Positions 7,523-13,804 of a stretch of DNA of 29,089 bases are shown here, piece by piece (position 1 is the stretch's first letter; each line of letters starts with the position of its first letter). Below the pieces are notes generated by a model. That model was not told the DNA's origin, did not search any database, and was given only the letters and a program-made list of their open reading frames with translations. The position numbers and the translations under genes were made by a program. The stretch is from Candidatus Aenigmatarchaeota archaeon (GTDB lineage Archaea > Aenigmatarchaeota > Aenigmatarchaeia > QMZP01). The DNA lies in NCBI GenBank assembly GCA_016202725.1, contig JACQOD010000055.1, forward strand, positions 1 to 29,089, written 5' to 3'.

Positions 7523-7939
7523 TCACTTCTCGCCCCGGAGCAGCGGCAGCACTTCGGGGAGGAGCTCGGGCTTTGCCGCGATGATGTCCGTCGTGGTGAG
7601 GATGCCTTCCAGGCGGCCGTCCTCCACGACCGGGAGCTTCTTGATGTGGTGCGTGCGCATGAGCTCCAGGGCCGCGGCCAGGCGCTCGCGCGGGCCCACG
7701 CTGATGACGTAGTTGGTCATGAGGTCCCCCACGGTGGCGTAGACGACCTCCTTCCCGAGCTGGGCCAGGGCAATCAGCAGGTCGCGCTCGGTGAGGATGC
7801 CCTTCAGGGCGCCTCCGGCCACGACCACGAGGCTGCCCACGTGGTTGTCGGCCATGATGGCCGCGGCCTCCTGCAAGAGCAGGGAAGGATCCACGGTGAT
7901 GACGCGCCGGTGCATGACGTCCTGGACGTGCACGACCAT
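7523..7939 (-). CDS. Tandem CBS-domain protein
   Basis: A 138-aa protein made of two CBS motifs that together form one Bateman module: residues about 5-60 (VQDVMHRRVITVDPSLLLQEAA...GILTERDLL) and 70-130 (VGDLMTNYVISVGPRERLAAAL...GILTTTDII). Such modules bind adenine nucleotides or S-adenosylmethionine and act as energy or ligand sensors for a partner protein. No partner domain is attached. It is 21 nt downstream of the TraB-family gene on the same strand and probably shares its transcript. The ligand is unknown. Confidence 0.9.
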   Translation of the reverse strand: MVVHVQDVMHRRVITVDPSLLLQEAAAIMADNHVGSLVVVAGGALKGILTERDLLIALAQLGKEVVYATVGDLMTNYVISVGPRERLAAALELMRTHHIKKLPVVEDGRLEGILTTTDIIAAKPELLPEVLPLLRGEK

Positions 7940-7960
7940 GCCTTTTCTTTGCCCCTTACC

Positions 7961-8608
7961 TTAAGAGCCTGGGGGCTGCTCCAGCAGGGCGCGGATCCCC
8001 TTCGCGTGCCCGGCCCCCACGACCGCCACGACCTTCCTCCCGTGGGCGAGGGCGCGCAGCTGCGCGGCCATGTGCCGGTCCCGGTCGGTGATCAGGAGGC
8101 GGTAGAGGGCGGGCAGCCTTTTCTTGAGCTCGGCCAGGGCGAGGTCCACCACTTCCTCCCCCGGCGGGGCGCGGAGGTCCATGCGGCCGACCCCCGCCAG
8201 CCCGGTGAGGGTCAGGGCGCCCAGGGAAAGCTTCTCCTTGAGGGGGAGGGAGCGCAGGCCTTGGAGGAGGTAGCGCGCGTCCCGGTCTATCAGGGCGACG
8301 GGTATGCCCTGCTCCCTGCCCACCTGGACCGCGGTGAGCATCTCCTCCCCGGGGAAGACTCCCAGCTGCTTCCCCAGCCGCTGCTGGAGGGCGTGCAGGA
8401 GCCTGAACAGCAGCGCTCCTCCCATCCCTGCCTCCCGGATGGTGGGCGGCCTGCCTCCCCGCTGGAGGGCCTGCAGCCGGCCAGGATCGAGCTCCACGGC
8501 CACTACTCCCGGTTGCTCCCGGAGGATGGTTTCCCGCACGGCCTGCTGGCTCGCGGCTGCGACATGGGAAACCCCCACCAGCACCACTTCAGCAGCCGTT
8601 CGCCCCAT
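7961..8608 (-). CDS. TraB-family protein, short form
   Basis: Resembles the TraB/pheromone-shutdown (TIKI-like) fold: LVGVSHVAAAS near residue 10 in place of the usual G-T-H-V-S motif, VAVELDPGRL near 36, TDRDRHMA near 177 and VGAGHAKGI near 197. Family members are putative metalloproteases or peptide-processing proteins. Archaeal TraB proteins are usually about 350-400 aa with a hydrophobic C-terminal half; this one stops at 215 aa just after the VGAGH motif, so it lacks the membrane part. The start is supported by a TATA box about 21 nt upstream in a shared divergent promoter. Likely co-transcribed with the CBS gene. Function unknown. Confidence 0.8.
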   Translation of the reverse strand: MGRTAAEVVLVGVSHVAAASQQAVRETILREQPGVVAVELDPGRLQALQRGGRPPTIREAGMGGALLFRLLHALQQRLGKQLGVFPGEEMLTAVQVGREQGIPVALIDRDARYLLQGLRSLPLKEKLSLGALTLTGLAGVGRMDLRAPPGEEVVDLALAELKKRLPALYRLLITDRDRHMAAQLRALAHGRKVVAVVGAGHAKGIRALLEQPPGS

Positions 8609-8613
8609 AACGC

Positions 8614-8637
8614 TTTAATACCCCCCGGAGATAAAAG
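8614..8637. promoter_or_regulatory. Divergent promoter with interleaved TATA boxes
   Basis: TTTAATA at 8614-8620 serves the rightward gene (ATG 8642). CTTTTATC read on the minus strand (8630-8637) serves the leftward TraB gene (ATG 8608). Each TATA lies inside the initiation region of the other gene, so the two transcripts should compete. Confidence 0.5.
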
Positions 8638-8641
8638 GGGT

Positions 8642-8848
8642 ATGCCCGTCGACAAGCAACTGCTCAAGATCCTTGCCTGCCCCCAGTGCAAGGGCCCGGT
8701 GAAGGAAGAGAAGCTCTTCCTGGCGTGCAAGAAGTGCAAGCTGGCCTACCCGGTCCTGGACGGGGTTCCGGACATGCTCATCCCCGAGGCCTGGCCGCTC
8801 GCCAAGGCCCTGAAAGCCAGATTCACCCACACCCTGAAGCTGGCGTGA
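8642..8848 (+). CDS. Trm112/UPF0434-like zinc protein
   Basis: A 68-aa protein with the Trm112p domain: LLKILACPQCKGPV, then LACKKCKLAYPVLDGVPDMLI. The CPxC and CxxC pairs form a zinc ribbon and the AYPVxDGVPxML segment is the family signature. Trm112 homologues are small partners that stabilise methyltransferases acting on tRNA, rRNA or translation factors; UPF0434 relatives in bacteria are uncharacterised. The start is fixed by the TATA box and by similarity from the first residues. No methyltransferase gene is adjacent, so the partner is unknown. Confidence 0.85.
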   Translation: MPVDKQLLKILACPQCKGPVKEEKLFLACKKCKLAYPVLDGVPDMLIPEAWPLAKALKARFTHTLKLA

Positions 8849-8940
8849 GGGTGGAGGAGCAGGCTTCTGGGCACGCATGCGACTCAGGATCCCCTGCCGG
8901 CCCTTCGCCTGGGAACTCCAGATAAGCACCCGCCCCCGCG

Positions 8941-8949
8941 TTTTTATAC
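8941..8949 (+). promoter_or_regulatory. TATA box of tRNA-Ser(TGA)
   Basis: TTTTTATAC lies about 24-30 nt upstream of the first base of the tRNA. Confidence 0.5.
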
Positions 8950-8972
8950 CCTCCCGGCCAATTCCATGGTAG

Positions 8973-9196
8973 GCCGGGGTGGCAGAACGGCTAAACGTTC
9001 GTGGGCCACTGCGCCAGACTTGAGCACGAGATATGATGATCCCCGCCTCGTGCGGGGAAATGATTTTTTGGCTTGACTCTGATACGGCGGAACATGAGGA
9101 GCAACCCTCGTGAAGATATCTGGTGTCCGCAAAGGCGCGCCGCAGGGATGCGGCCCACCGCGGAAGGACGTACAGGTTCGAATCCTGTCCCCGGCG
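8973..9196 (+). tRNA. tRNA-Ser(TGA) with three putative introns
   Basis: Acceptor GCCGGGG pairs with CCCCGGC, G73 follows, and the T arm is ACAGG-TTCGAAT-CCTGT. The 224-nt gene folds as an 85-nt class II tRNA if three pieces are removed: about 13 nt in the D loop (near 8995-9007), about 93 nt after position 37 (9025-9117), and about 33 nt in the variable arm (9133-9165). This leaves D stem GCAG/CTGC, anticodon stem CCAGA/TCTGG with loop CTTGAG plus A and anticodon TGA (9021-9023), and variable arm GTCC-GCAA-GGAC. The anticodon intron has CACGAG/CTCGTG pairing next to the exons. Splice points are inferred. Confidence 0.85.
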
Positions 9197-9324
9197 TCCG
9201 GTCCCAGGCACGAAAGAGGTATTGAGGTCCGTCGTCCGCATGTAGCCGTTCGGGGCATATGGATGGCAGGTCGCGACCTCCGGTAGGCATGCCACATATT
9301 AGAAAATGTTAGGAACTATACTCT

Positions 9325-9642
9325 ATGATGAACACGGCGGTCCGGAAGCTGGAATTGAAGATCCCTAAGGATGTTCTGGAGCACGCTGCAAAGGAAGGCC
9401 TCTCCATTGAGGGCTTCCGGAGGACCCTTGAGCTCTTCGGTACCATGCCACTTGTCGCGGAGACCAGTTCCCTCACCAGGGGGAAGGCGGAGAAGCTTTC
9501 GGAACCCGTCAAGGGAAGCGCATGGACGAGGGTGGCCCGAGGCGGAAGGAGAGAATCACGGGGACGGACTAGGGCCCTTTTGAGAAGAGGTTGGGTAGCG
9601 CGGCAACCGGAAAGCATTAGTATCCTTGCGGGAAGCATTAGT
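9325..9642 (+). pseudogene. Possible antitoxin-like remnant, in frame with the next gene
   Basis: The frame opens at ATGATG (9325), about 25 nt after a TATA-like CATATTAG, and runs without a stop into the MIP18 gene. The first 65 residues (KLELKIPKDVLEHAAKEGLS, then SSLTRGKAEKLSEPVKGSAW) recall VapB-type antitoxins with an SSLTEExA-like segment, but the resemblance is weak. The following 35 residues are Arg/Gly-rich and look non-coding. No toxin gene follows. It could be a decayed antitoxin gene or a genuine N-terminal extension of the MIP18 protein. Confidence 0.3.
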
Positions 9643-9651
9643 ATGCTCACG
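9609..9651 (+). repeat. Tandem 22-nt repeat at the MIP18 start
   Basis: Two adjacent units, each containing GGRAAGCATTAGTAT, the second ending on the ATG at 9643. The first AGCATTAGTAT could act as the TATA region of that gene. Confidence 0.6.
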
Positions 9652-9930
9652 CAAGAAGCGGTCCAGGACGCCCTGAAGCAGGTGATCGATCCGGAGCTGA
9701 AGCTGGATATTGTCACCCTGGGGTTGGTCTACAAGGTCGAGGTGGATACCCAGGGGAATGTCTCGATCCTCATGACCCTCACCACCATGGCCTGCCCCTA
9801 CGGGCCCGCCCTCATCGATGAGATCCGCGAGAAGGTCATGGCCCTCCGGGCCAGCACCGTGGACGTCCAGGTCACCTTCGATCCGCCGTGGAAGCCGCCG
9901 GAAGAGGTGCTCGCCCAACTCGGCCTGTAA
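9643..9930 (+). CDS. MIP18/DUF59-family iron-sulfur assembly protein
   Basis: A 95-aa protein of the MIP18 (DUF59, SufT/PaaD-like) family, which helps mature iron-sulfur proteins. Seen: EAVQDALKQVIDPELKLDIVTLGLVY at the start (the conserved DPEl-x-x-DIVtLGLV motif), LMTLTTMACPYGPALIDEIR in the middle with the conserved Cys of T-x-x-x-CP, and FDPPWKPP near the end (the DPPW motif). Family length is about 100 aa, which supports the ATG at 9643 rather than the in-frame ATG at 9325. No suf or apbC gene is adjacent. Its TAA stop is also the left target duplication of a miniature element. Confidence 0.88.
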   Translation: MLTQEAVQDALKQVIDPELKLDIVTLGLVYKVEVDTQGNVSILMTLTTMACPYGPALIDEIREKVMALRASTVDVQVTFDPPWKPPEEVLAQLGL

Positions 9931-10076
9931 GGGTCACCGCAGAACAACTTGGATCGTGTGCAAGATCTCGGACGAGGAGATTATGTCGTTGAGCGTCCGG
10001 AGGCATTCGCTCCGCCCTCAAGGGATTGCACCATCAGCTCAAGGAAAGAGACGGTTTAGTTTGCGGCAAGGCCTAA
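9928..10076 (+). mobile_element. Miniature element, family 1 (copy B)
   Basis: The element is 9931-10073 (143 bp), flanked by TAA on both sides (9928-9930 and 10074-10076). Left end GGGTCACCGCAGAAC and right end TTTGCGGCAAGGCC form imperfect inverted repeats. The interior aligns with copies A and C over its full length. The left TAA is the stop codon of the MIP18 gene. Confidence 0.75.
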
Positions 10077-10142
10077 GCGCTTCGTGAAAGGGTTCTTCAC
10101 GACGTCGCTCGCGGCCCTCCCGGCCCCCCGCCAGCTGGTGAC

Positions 10143-10150
10143 TTTTTATG
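10143..10150 (+). promoter_or_regulatory. TATA box of the first CARDB gene
   Basis: TTTTTATG lies about 52 nt before the ATG at 10202, so this gene has a real leader. The leader contains AAGGAGGG, an unusually strong ribosome binding site for this window. Confidence 0.5.
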
Positions 10151-10201
10151 CCTCCCTCCCCAACAGGGGAGTGCGCGCGTTTGCGCGTTAAGGAGGGTAG
10201 C

Positions 10202-10627
10202 ATGAACACACAGTATGCAATCGCAGCAGCATTGGTCTTCGCTCTAGCAACCACCGCATCTGCAGCCACCATCGGCCCATCCAGCCTGCTCGCAGGCCTG
10301 AACCTGCCGGACCTCATCGTGGACAACGTGTCCATCTCGATCAGCGGCGACAACACCAGCAATTCCACCGTCAACATCACCGCCGTCATCAAAAACATCG
10401 GCAACGCCACGGCAAATGCATCCATCACGGGCTTCAGGGTCGTGCCGCTCGGAGGGGACAAGGGGATATCCACCCCCGCGCTCGCTCCGGGGGCGTCCAC
10501 CGCGGTCACCGCCACCTACAGCCTGCCGTCAGGGGCGTACAACCTGACCGTCAAGGCTGACGCCACGCTCGTGGTCGCCGAGTCCGTGGAGAACAACAAC
10601 GTCCTCAAAACCAGCTTCAGCGTCTAA
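10202..10627 (+). CDS. Secreted CARDB-domain protein
   Basis: A 141-aa protein with a Sec signal peptide (residues 1-22, MNTQ then a hydrophobic core ending TASA-A) and one CARDB-like immunoglobulin-fold domain: LNLPDLIVDNVSIS, VNITAVIKNIGNATA, ALAPGASTAVTATYSL, and ESVENNN near the end. CARDB domains are found in archaeal and bacterial surface proteins and probably mediate adhesion or protein contacts. No membrane anchor is visible, so it is secreted or held by a partner. AAGGAGGG four nt before the ATG suggests strong translation. A related, longer protein is encoded next on the same strand, with miniature element C between them. Confidence 0.85.
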   Translation: MNTQYAIAAALVFALATTASAATIGPSSLLAGLNLPDLIVDNVSISISGDNTSNSTVNITAVIKNIGNATANASITGFRVVPLGGDKGISTPALAPGASTAVTATYSLPSGAYNLTVKADATLVVAESVENNNVLKTSFSV

Positions 10628-10637
10628 AGGGCATTCT

Positions 10638-10665
10638 CCCGGGGGCTTGTTCTTTTGCCCCCGGG
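10638..10665 (+). terminator. Strong hairpin with T-rich loop
   Basis: Perfect 9-bp arms CCCGGGGGC and GCCCCCGGG around a loop containing TTGTTCTTTT, 10 nt after the first CARDB stop. It may end transcription or stabilise the mRNA 3' end. Confidence 0.5.
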
Positions 10666-10678
10666 CCCCTTCCGGGGG

Positions 10679-10830
10679 TTAGGGCTTACCGCAGAATGAC
10701 GTGAACTGCGTGCAAGATCCCGGATCAGGAGATGAGGTCATTGCGCATCCGGAGGCATTCCCTCCATCCTCAATAGAAGTACGCCATCCTCCCCGAGGGA
10801 ATAGACAGTTTATTTTGCGGCAAAACCTTA
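10679..10830 (+). mobile_element. Miniature element, family 1 (copy C)
   Basis: The element is 10682-10827 (146 bp), flanked by TTA on both sides (10679-10681 and 10828-10830). Ends GGGCTTACCGCAGAATGAC and AGTTTATTTTGCGGCAAAACC are imperfect inverted repeats. The interior shares the CGTGCAAGATC and GCGCATCCGGAGGCATTC blocks with copies A and B. Confidence 0.75.
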
Positions 10831-10890
10831 AGGGAAGGGCCGCCCCGCGCCCGGGCTGCGCATCGCCTGTCCCCGGGAATCTCAGACGCC

Positions 10891-10899
10891 TTTAAAAAT
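10891..10899 (+). promoter_or_regulatory. TATA box of the second CARDB gene
   Basis: TTTAAAAAT lies about 30 nt before AAGGAGGGT and the ATG at 10929, again a leadered transcript with a strong ribosome binding site. Confidence 0.5.
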
Positions 10900-10928
10900 C
10901 TTCCCTCCATCACTACGGCAAGGAGGGT

Positions 10929-11597
10929 ATGAAAATGAAAGCGCTTTACGCAGCAGTTGTTCTCGCAACCTTGACCATCGCAGCAGCAGCCAGCGCCTCG
11001 GTACTCATCAGCAGCCAGCATGTCAACGCCAACTCGTGCTTCGACACGGACGGCGGGGACAATGTCCTCGTCGCCGGTTCCATCAACGCCACCCTGAAGG
11101 ACTTCTCCCTGGGCGGCACCGACCATTGCATCGACCAATACACGGTAGGCGAATACGCCTGCTCCAACGACGTCCCGGGGACCCCCCAGAACTACGCGGC
11201 CTTCGGCTCCACGGATTGCCGGACGGTCCTGACTAACGGCATCTGCCAGGCCGGCAGGTGCGTGGGCGGCCTCGCGGACCTCACCGTCACCAGCTTCCGC
11301 GCCACTTCGGCCAACGGCTCCAACAGCAGCAACGTCTCCGTCACCTTCGAGGTCACGGTCAAGAACATTGGCATCAACTCCGCGCCCCAGACCTACACCT
11401 CGGTGAACGTGATCGGCGGGGGCTTCGCCTCCATCGCCACGCCTGGCCTGGCGCCGAACGCCCTGACGACCGTGACGACGGGCATGAACCTTGTCCGCGG
11501 CCGCACCTACAACGCCACGGCAACGGCGGACTGGACCAACCTGGTCAGCGAATCGAACGAGAACAACAACGCGCGCACCATCACCTTCACCGCCTAG
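10929..11597 (+). CDS. Secreted two-domain protein: Cys-rich module plus CARDB
   Basis: A 222-aa protein. Residues 1-23 form a Sec signal peptide (MKMKALYAAV, then an Ala-rich core). Residues 35-115 form a cysteine-rich module with SCFDTDGGDN, GGTDHCIDQYTVGEYAC, DCRTV and GICQAGRCVGG, which I recall as a recurrent surface module in DPANN-type archaea. Residues 118-222 are a CARDB-like domain (LADLTVTSFRA, EVTVKNIG, APNALTTVTT, ESNENNNARTI). The six cysteines suggest disulfides outside the cell. ATG at 10929 or 10935 are both possible behind AAGGAGGGT. Its stop overlaps the stop of tsaC, tail to tail. No anchor seen; ligand unknown. Confidence 0.85.
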   Translation: MKMKALYAAVVLATLTIAAAASASVLISSQHVNANSCFDTDGGDNVLVAGSINATLKDFSLGGTDHCIDQYTVGEYACSNDVPGTPQNYAAFGSTDCRTVLTNGICQAGRCVGGLADLTVTSFRATSANGSNSSNVSVTFEVTVKNIGINSAPQTYTSVNVIGGGFASIATPGLAPNALTTVTTGMNLVRGRTYNATATADWTNLVSESNENNNARTITFTA

Positions 11598-12202
11598 GCG
11601 GGGGAGGCCAAATCGGTTTTTTTCCCTTTTTTTCTTTGCCCGCCCAGCGGCAGCGCTCCCTTGCGGCGGATTTCCTTGGGCTGGCCGCCGCTCAGGTCCC
11701 AGATGCGCGAGGCCTGCCGTCCCAGGGTCCCGCCGTCCACCCAGAGGTCGGCCTGACGGAACCGGCCGGGCAGTTCCCGCAGCGACCTGGCAGTCGGCTG
11801 GCCCGACAGGTTCGCCGAGGTCGTGACCAGGGGGACCCTGGCCGCGCGCACCAGCGCGGCGATGGGGTGGGCCGGGATCCGTATCCCCAGCAGCCTGCCC
11901 GGGGAGCAGGCCCGCAGGAAGCGGGGATCCTTTTTCTCCAGCAGGAGGGTGACCGGTCCCGGCAGCCCTTCCAGAAAGGCGGGGTGGCGGACCACCAGGT
12001 GCCGGCGCACCCAGGCGAGGGAGGGCGCAATCACCGAGAACGGGTGGTCGGTCCCCTTCAGCAGACTGACCTTTCGGACAGGGGTGGGCAGCAGGGCATT
12101 GCAGCCAATGCCGTAGACCGTATCCGTGGGATACGCCAGGATCGCTCCCTCCCGGATCGCCGCCAGGATCTTCCCCCGCTCCGCCAGCGCGCAGGTCTCC
12201 AT
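11594..12202 (-). CDS. tsaC: Threonylcarbamoyl-AMP synthase (TsaC/Sua5 family)
   Basis: Makes threonylcarbamoyl-AMP from threonine, bicarbonate and ATP, the first step of the t6A37 tRNA modification; the KEOPS subunit Bud32 is also encoded in this window. The 202-aa protein has AYPTDTVYGIGCNAL near residue 23, KGTDHPFSVIAP near 49 (the K-x-R-x-x-x-P motif with Thr where Arg is common), VPLVTTSANLSG near 123 and the YrdC core. There is no Sua5 C-terminal domain. The last 15 residues (QRKKGKKTDLASPA) read across a T-rich terminator of the convergent CARDB gene, so the natural 3' end could be recent. It is divergent from the M24 peptidase. Confidence 0.9.
   Translation of the reverse strand: METCALAERGKILAAIREGAILAYPTDTVYGIGCNALLPTPVRKVSLLKGTDHPFSVIAPSLAWVRRHLVVRHPAFLEGLPGPVTLLLEKKDPRFLRACSPGRLLGIRIPAHPIAALVRAARVPLVTTSANLSGQPTARSLRELPGRFRQADLWVDGGTLGRQASRIWDLSGGQPKEIRRKGALPLGGQRKKGKKTDLASPA
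11617..11637 (+). terminator. T-rich terminator of the second CARDB gene
   Basis: Runs of 7, 7 and 3 T separated by C residues begin 20 nt after the CARDB stop, a typical archaeal intrinsic terminator. It lies inside the 3' end of tsaC on the other strand. Confidence 0.55.
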
Positions 12203-12237
12203 ACCCCCTTTTATGCCTGTTTCCCGGATAAGTACGC

Positions 12238-13218
12238 ATGGAGTTCCGGCGGCGGGTGCGCACCCTCCAGGGCCTGCTCGAAGCCAAGCGGCTGCCAGGC
12301 ACCCTGCTGTCCCATCCCCACGATGTTTTCTACTACACCGGCTACCCTGCAGGGACCGACGACCATCCCCTCGCCCTCATCCCCGCCGCAGGGAAGCCCG
12401 TGCTGCTGCTGTCGGCCCTGGCAGTCCCTATCCGCGCGTACGGGCAGGTCCTCACGGACGGGAAGGCCTTCTCCAGGCACCTCCCCCGGCGGGTGGGGAT
12501 CGACGAAACCTCCCTGTCCGTGGCATCCTTCCTCTCCCTGCGGAAGCGCACGCGCCCCGTGCCTGCGGGGGAGCTCATCAAGCGCCCCCGCCAGGTGAAG
12601 GACGCTAGCGAGCTGGCGTGCATGCGCGCGGCTGTCCGCGTGGACCGCACTGTCTTCCGCAGCCTGCGGCTGGAGGGGACCGAGCAGGAGGTTGCCCGCC
12701 GCATCCGGGAGGCCTTCCACGCCCGGGGGGCGGAGGAAGCGTATGAAGCCATCGTGGCCACCGGCAGGAACGCGGGCACCTCCATCCACCACGTCCCCAC
12801 CGCAGCCCGGCTCTCCCGGCAGGCCACCACGATCGTGGATGCGGGAGCCTCCCTGGGGGGCTACAGCACGGACGTCACCCGCACCTTCTGGGACTCCAGC
12901 AACAGGGTCCAGCAGGACCTTGCGGACACGGTCAAGGCCCTCCAGGAGGAATGCATCTCCCGGGTGGCCCCTGGCGTGAAATTCTCCTCCCTGGACGCGT
13001 TCTACAAGCGGGAGCTGGGGAAGCGCGGCTTCACGGTCCGGCACGGGCTGGGCCACGGGATCGGGATCTTCGTGCACGAGCCTGCCGAGAAGCTGGAGAA
13101 GGGCATGGTCATCACCATCGAGCCCGGGATCTACACCGGCAGCATGGGCTGCCGGATCGAGGACATGGTCCTGGTGACCCGCTCCGGCAGGGAAGTGCTC
13201 ACGCGCAGCGTGCGGTGA
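12238..13218 (+). CDS. M24 metallopeptidase (Xaa-Pro dipeptidase/aminopeptidase type)
   Basis: A 326-aa protein of the pita-bread peptidase family. Residues 1-105 are the creatinase N-domain (HDVFYYTGYPAG); residues 115-326 are the catalytic domain. The five metal ligands are visible: Asp in IVDAGASLGGY and in TDVTRTF (about 202 and 213), His in GLGHGIG (about 277), Glu in TIEPGIY (about 304) and Glu in RIEDMVLV (about 319). The catalytic His is in ASIHHVP-like SIHHVPTAA (about 183). It likely cleaves X-Pro bonds in peptide turnover. At 326 aa it is slightly shorter than usual PepQ (about 350). It is divergent from tsaC with only 35 nt between start codons. Confidence 0.9.
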   Translation: MEFRRRVRTLQGLLEAKRLPGTLLSHPHDVFYYTGYPAGTDDHPLALIPAAGKPVLLLSALAVPIRAYGQVLTDGKAFSRHLPRRVGIDETSLSVASFLSLRKRTRPVPAGELIKRPRQVKDASELACMRAAVRVDRTVFRSLRLEGTEQEVARRIREAFHARGAEEAYEAIVATGRNAGTSIHHVPTAARLSRQATTIVDAGASLGGYSTDVTRTFWDSSNRVQQDLADTVKALQEECISRVAPGVKFSSLDAFYKRELGKRGFTVRHGLGHGIGIFVHEPAEKLEKGMVITIEPGIYTGSMGCRIEDMVLVTRSGREVLTRSVR

Positions 13219-13254
13219 GCAGACAGAAAACCTTCTCCAGGCGGGAGCAAGGAT

Positions 13255-13280
13255 GTGCAGAGAAAGGCCTTTCTCTGCAC
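13255..13280. terminator. Perfect 26-bp palindrome between convergent genes
   Basis: GTGCAGAGAAAGG is followed directly by its exact complement, giving 13-bp arms with no spacer. It lies between the stops of the M24 peptidase and the PRC-barrel gene, so a bidirectional terminator or 3'-end structure is the simplest reading. A protein-binding site is the alternative. Confidence 0.45.
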
Positions 13281-13338
13281 GTCTCATGGAGAATTCACCA
13301 CAGGGCCGCGCTGCCGCTGGATTCCTGGCAAGCAGAAT

Positions 13339-13638
13339 TTACTCCTCTTCCTTGGTGGGCTCGGGCCCTTCCGTTCCCTCGGCCACGGGCGCCGCGAAGT
13401 GCTTGATAAGCACGATGTCCCCGATGGCCCTGACCATGGGGTAGGGGATGATGATTCCCTTCTTCCTGCCCAGCATCTCCGAGAGGTAGGAACCCTTCGC
13501 GGCCTTGACCACGAGGGACCGCATCTTGAAGCGCTTGAGGTCGCACTCGATGTCCTCCACCTTGCCGCAGTAGAGGCCCTTGTCGGTGAAGACGTCCTTC
13601 ATCCACGTCTCGGACACCGAAGAAACCTGGATACCCAT
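13339..13638 (-). CDS. PRC-barrel domain protein
   Basis: A 99-aa protein with a single PRC-barrel: WMKDVFTDKGLYCGKVEDIECDL (about residues 12-34), MRSLVVKAA, then GIIIPYPMVRAIGDIVLI (about 61-78), the typical GKVEDV / VPYxxVxxIGDxVLI pattern of archaeal members. Stand-alone PRC-barrels are abundant in archaea; homologues are linked to RNA metabolism, cell division (CdpB-type) or chromatin, so the role is open. The last 20 residues are acidic (EGTEGPEPTKEEE). A TATA box (CTTTATAAA region, 13675-13683) lies 37 nt upstream, implying a short leader. It stands alone, convergent with the M24 peptidase. Confidence 0.85.
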   Translation of the reverse strand: MGIQVSSVSETWMKDVFTDKGLYCGKVEDIECDLKRFKMRSLVVKAAKGSYLSEMLGRKKGIIIPYPMVRAIGDIVLIKHFAAPVAEGTEGPEPTKEEE

Positions 13639-13674
13639 TGAGCAGTCACCAATTGCATCTTAATGGGGGGTTAT

Positions 13675-13683
13675 CTTTATAAA
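13675..13683 (-). promoter_or_regulatory. TATA box of the PRC-barrel gene
   Basis: Minus-strand TTTATAAAG lies about 37 nt upstream of the ATG at 13638. Confidence 0.5.
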
Positions 13684-13804
13684 CCTTTTCGGGATGCGCG
13701 TTCTTCCCCCTGTTTTCCGCGAGGGGATGTTCCCGGTCTATCGTTTCTTCGCGCCCCCCATGCGAATAAAAGGCCCAGCCACAATAGTGGTATGCTGGGA
13801 ACAA

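Noticed and set aside
7295..8848. Long plus-strand frame ending in the Trm112-like protein
   Set aside because: Only the last 68 codons are conserved; the rest lies antisense to the CBS and TraB genes. Start moved to 8642 on promoter evidence.
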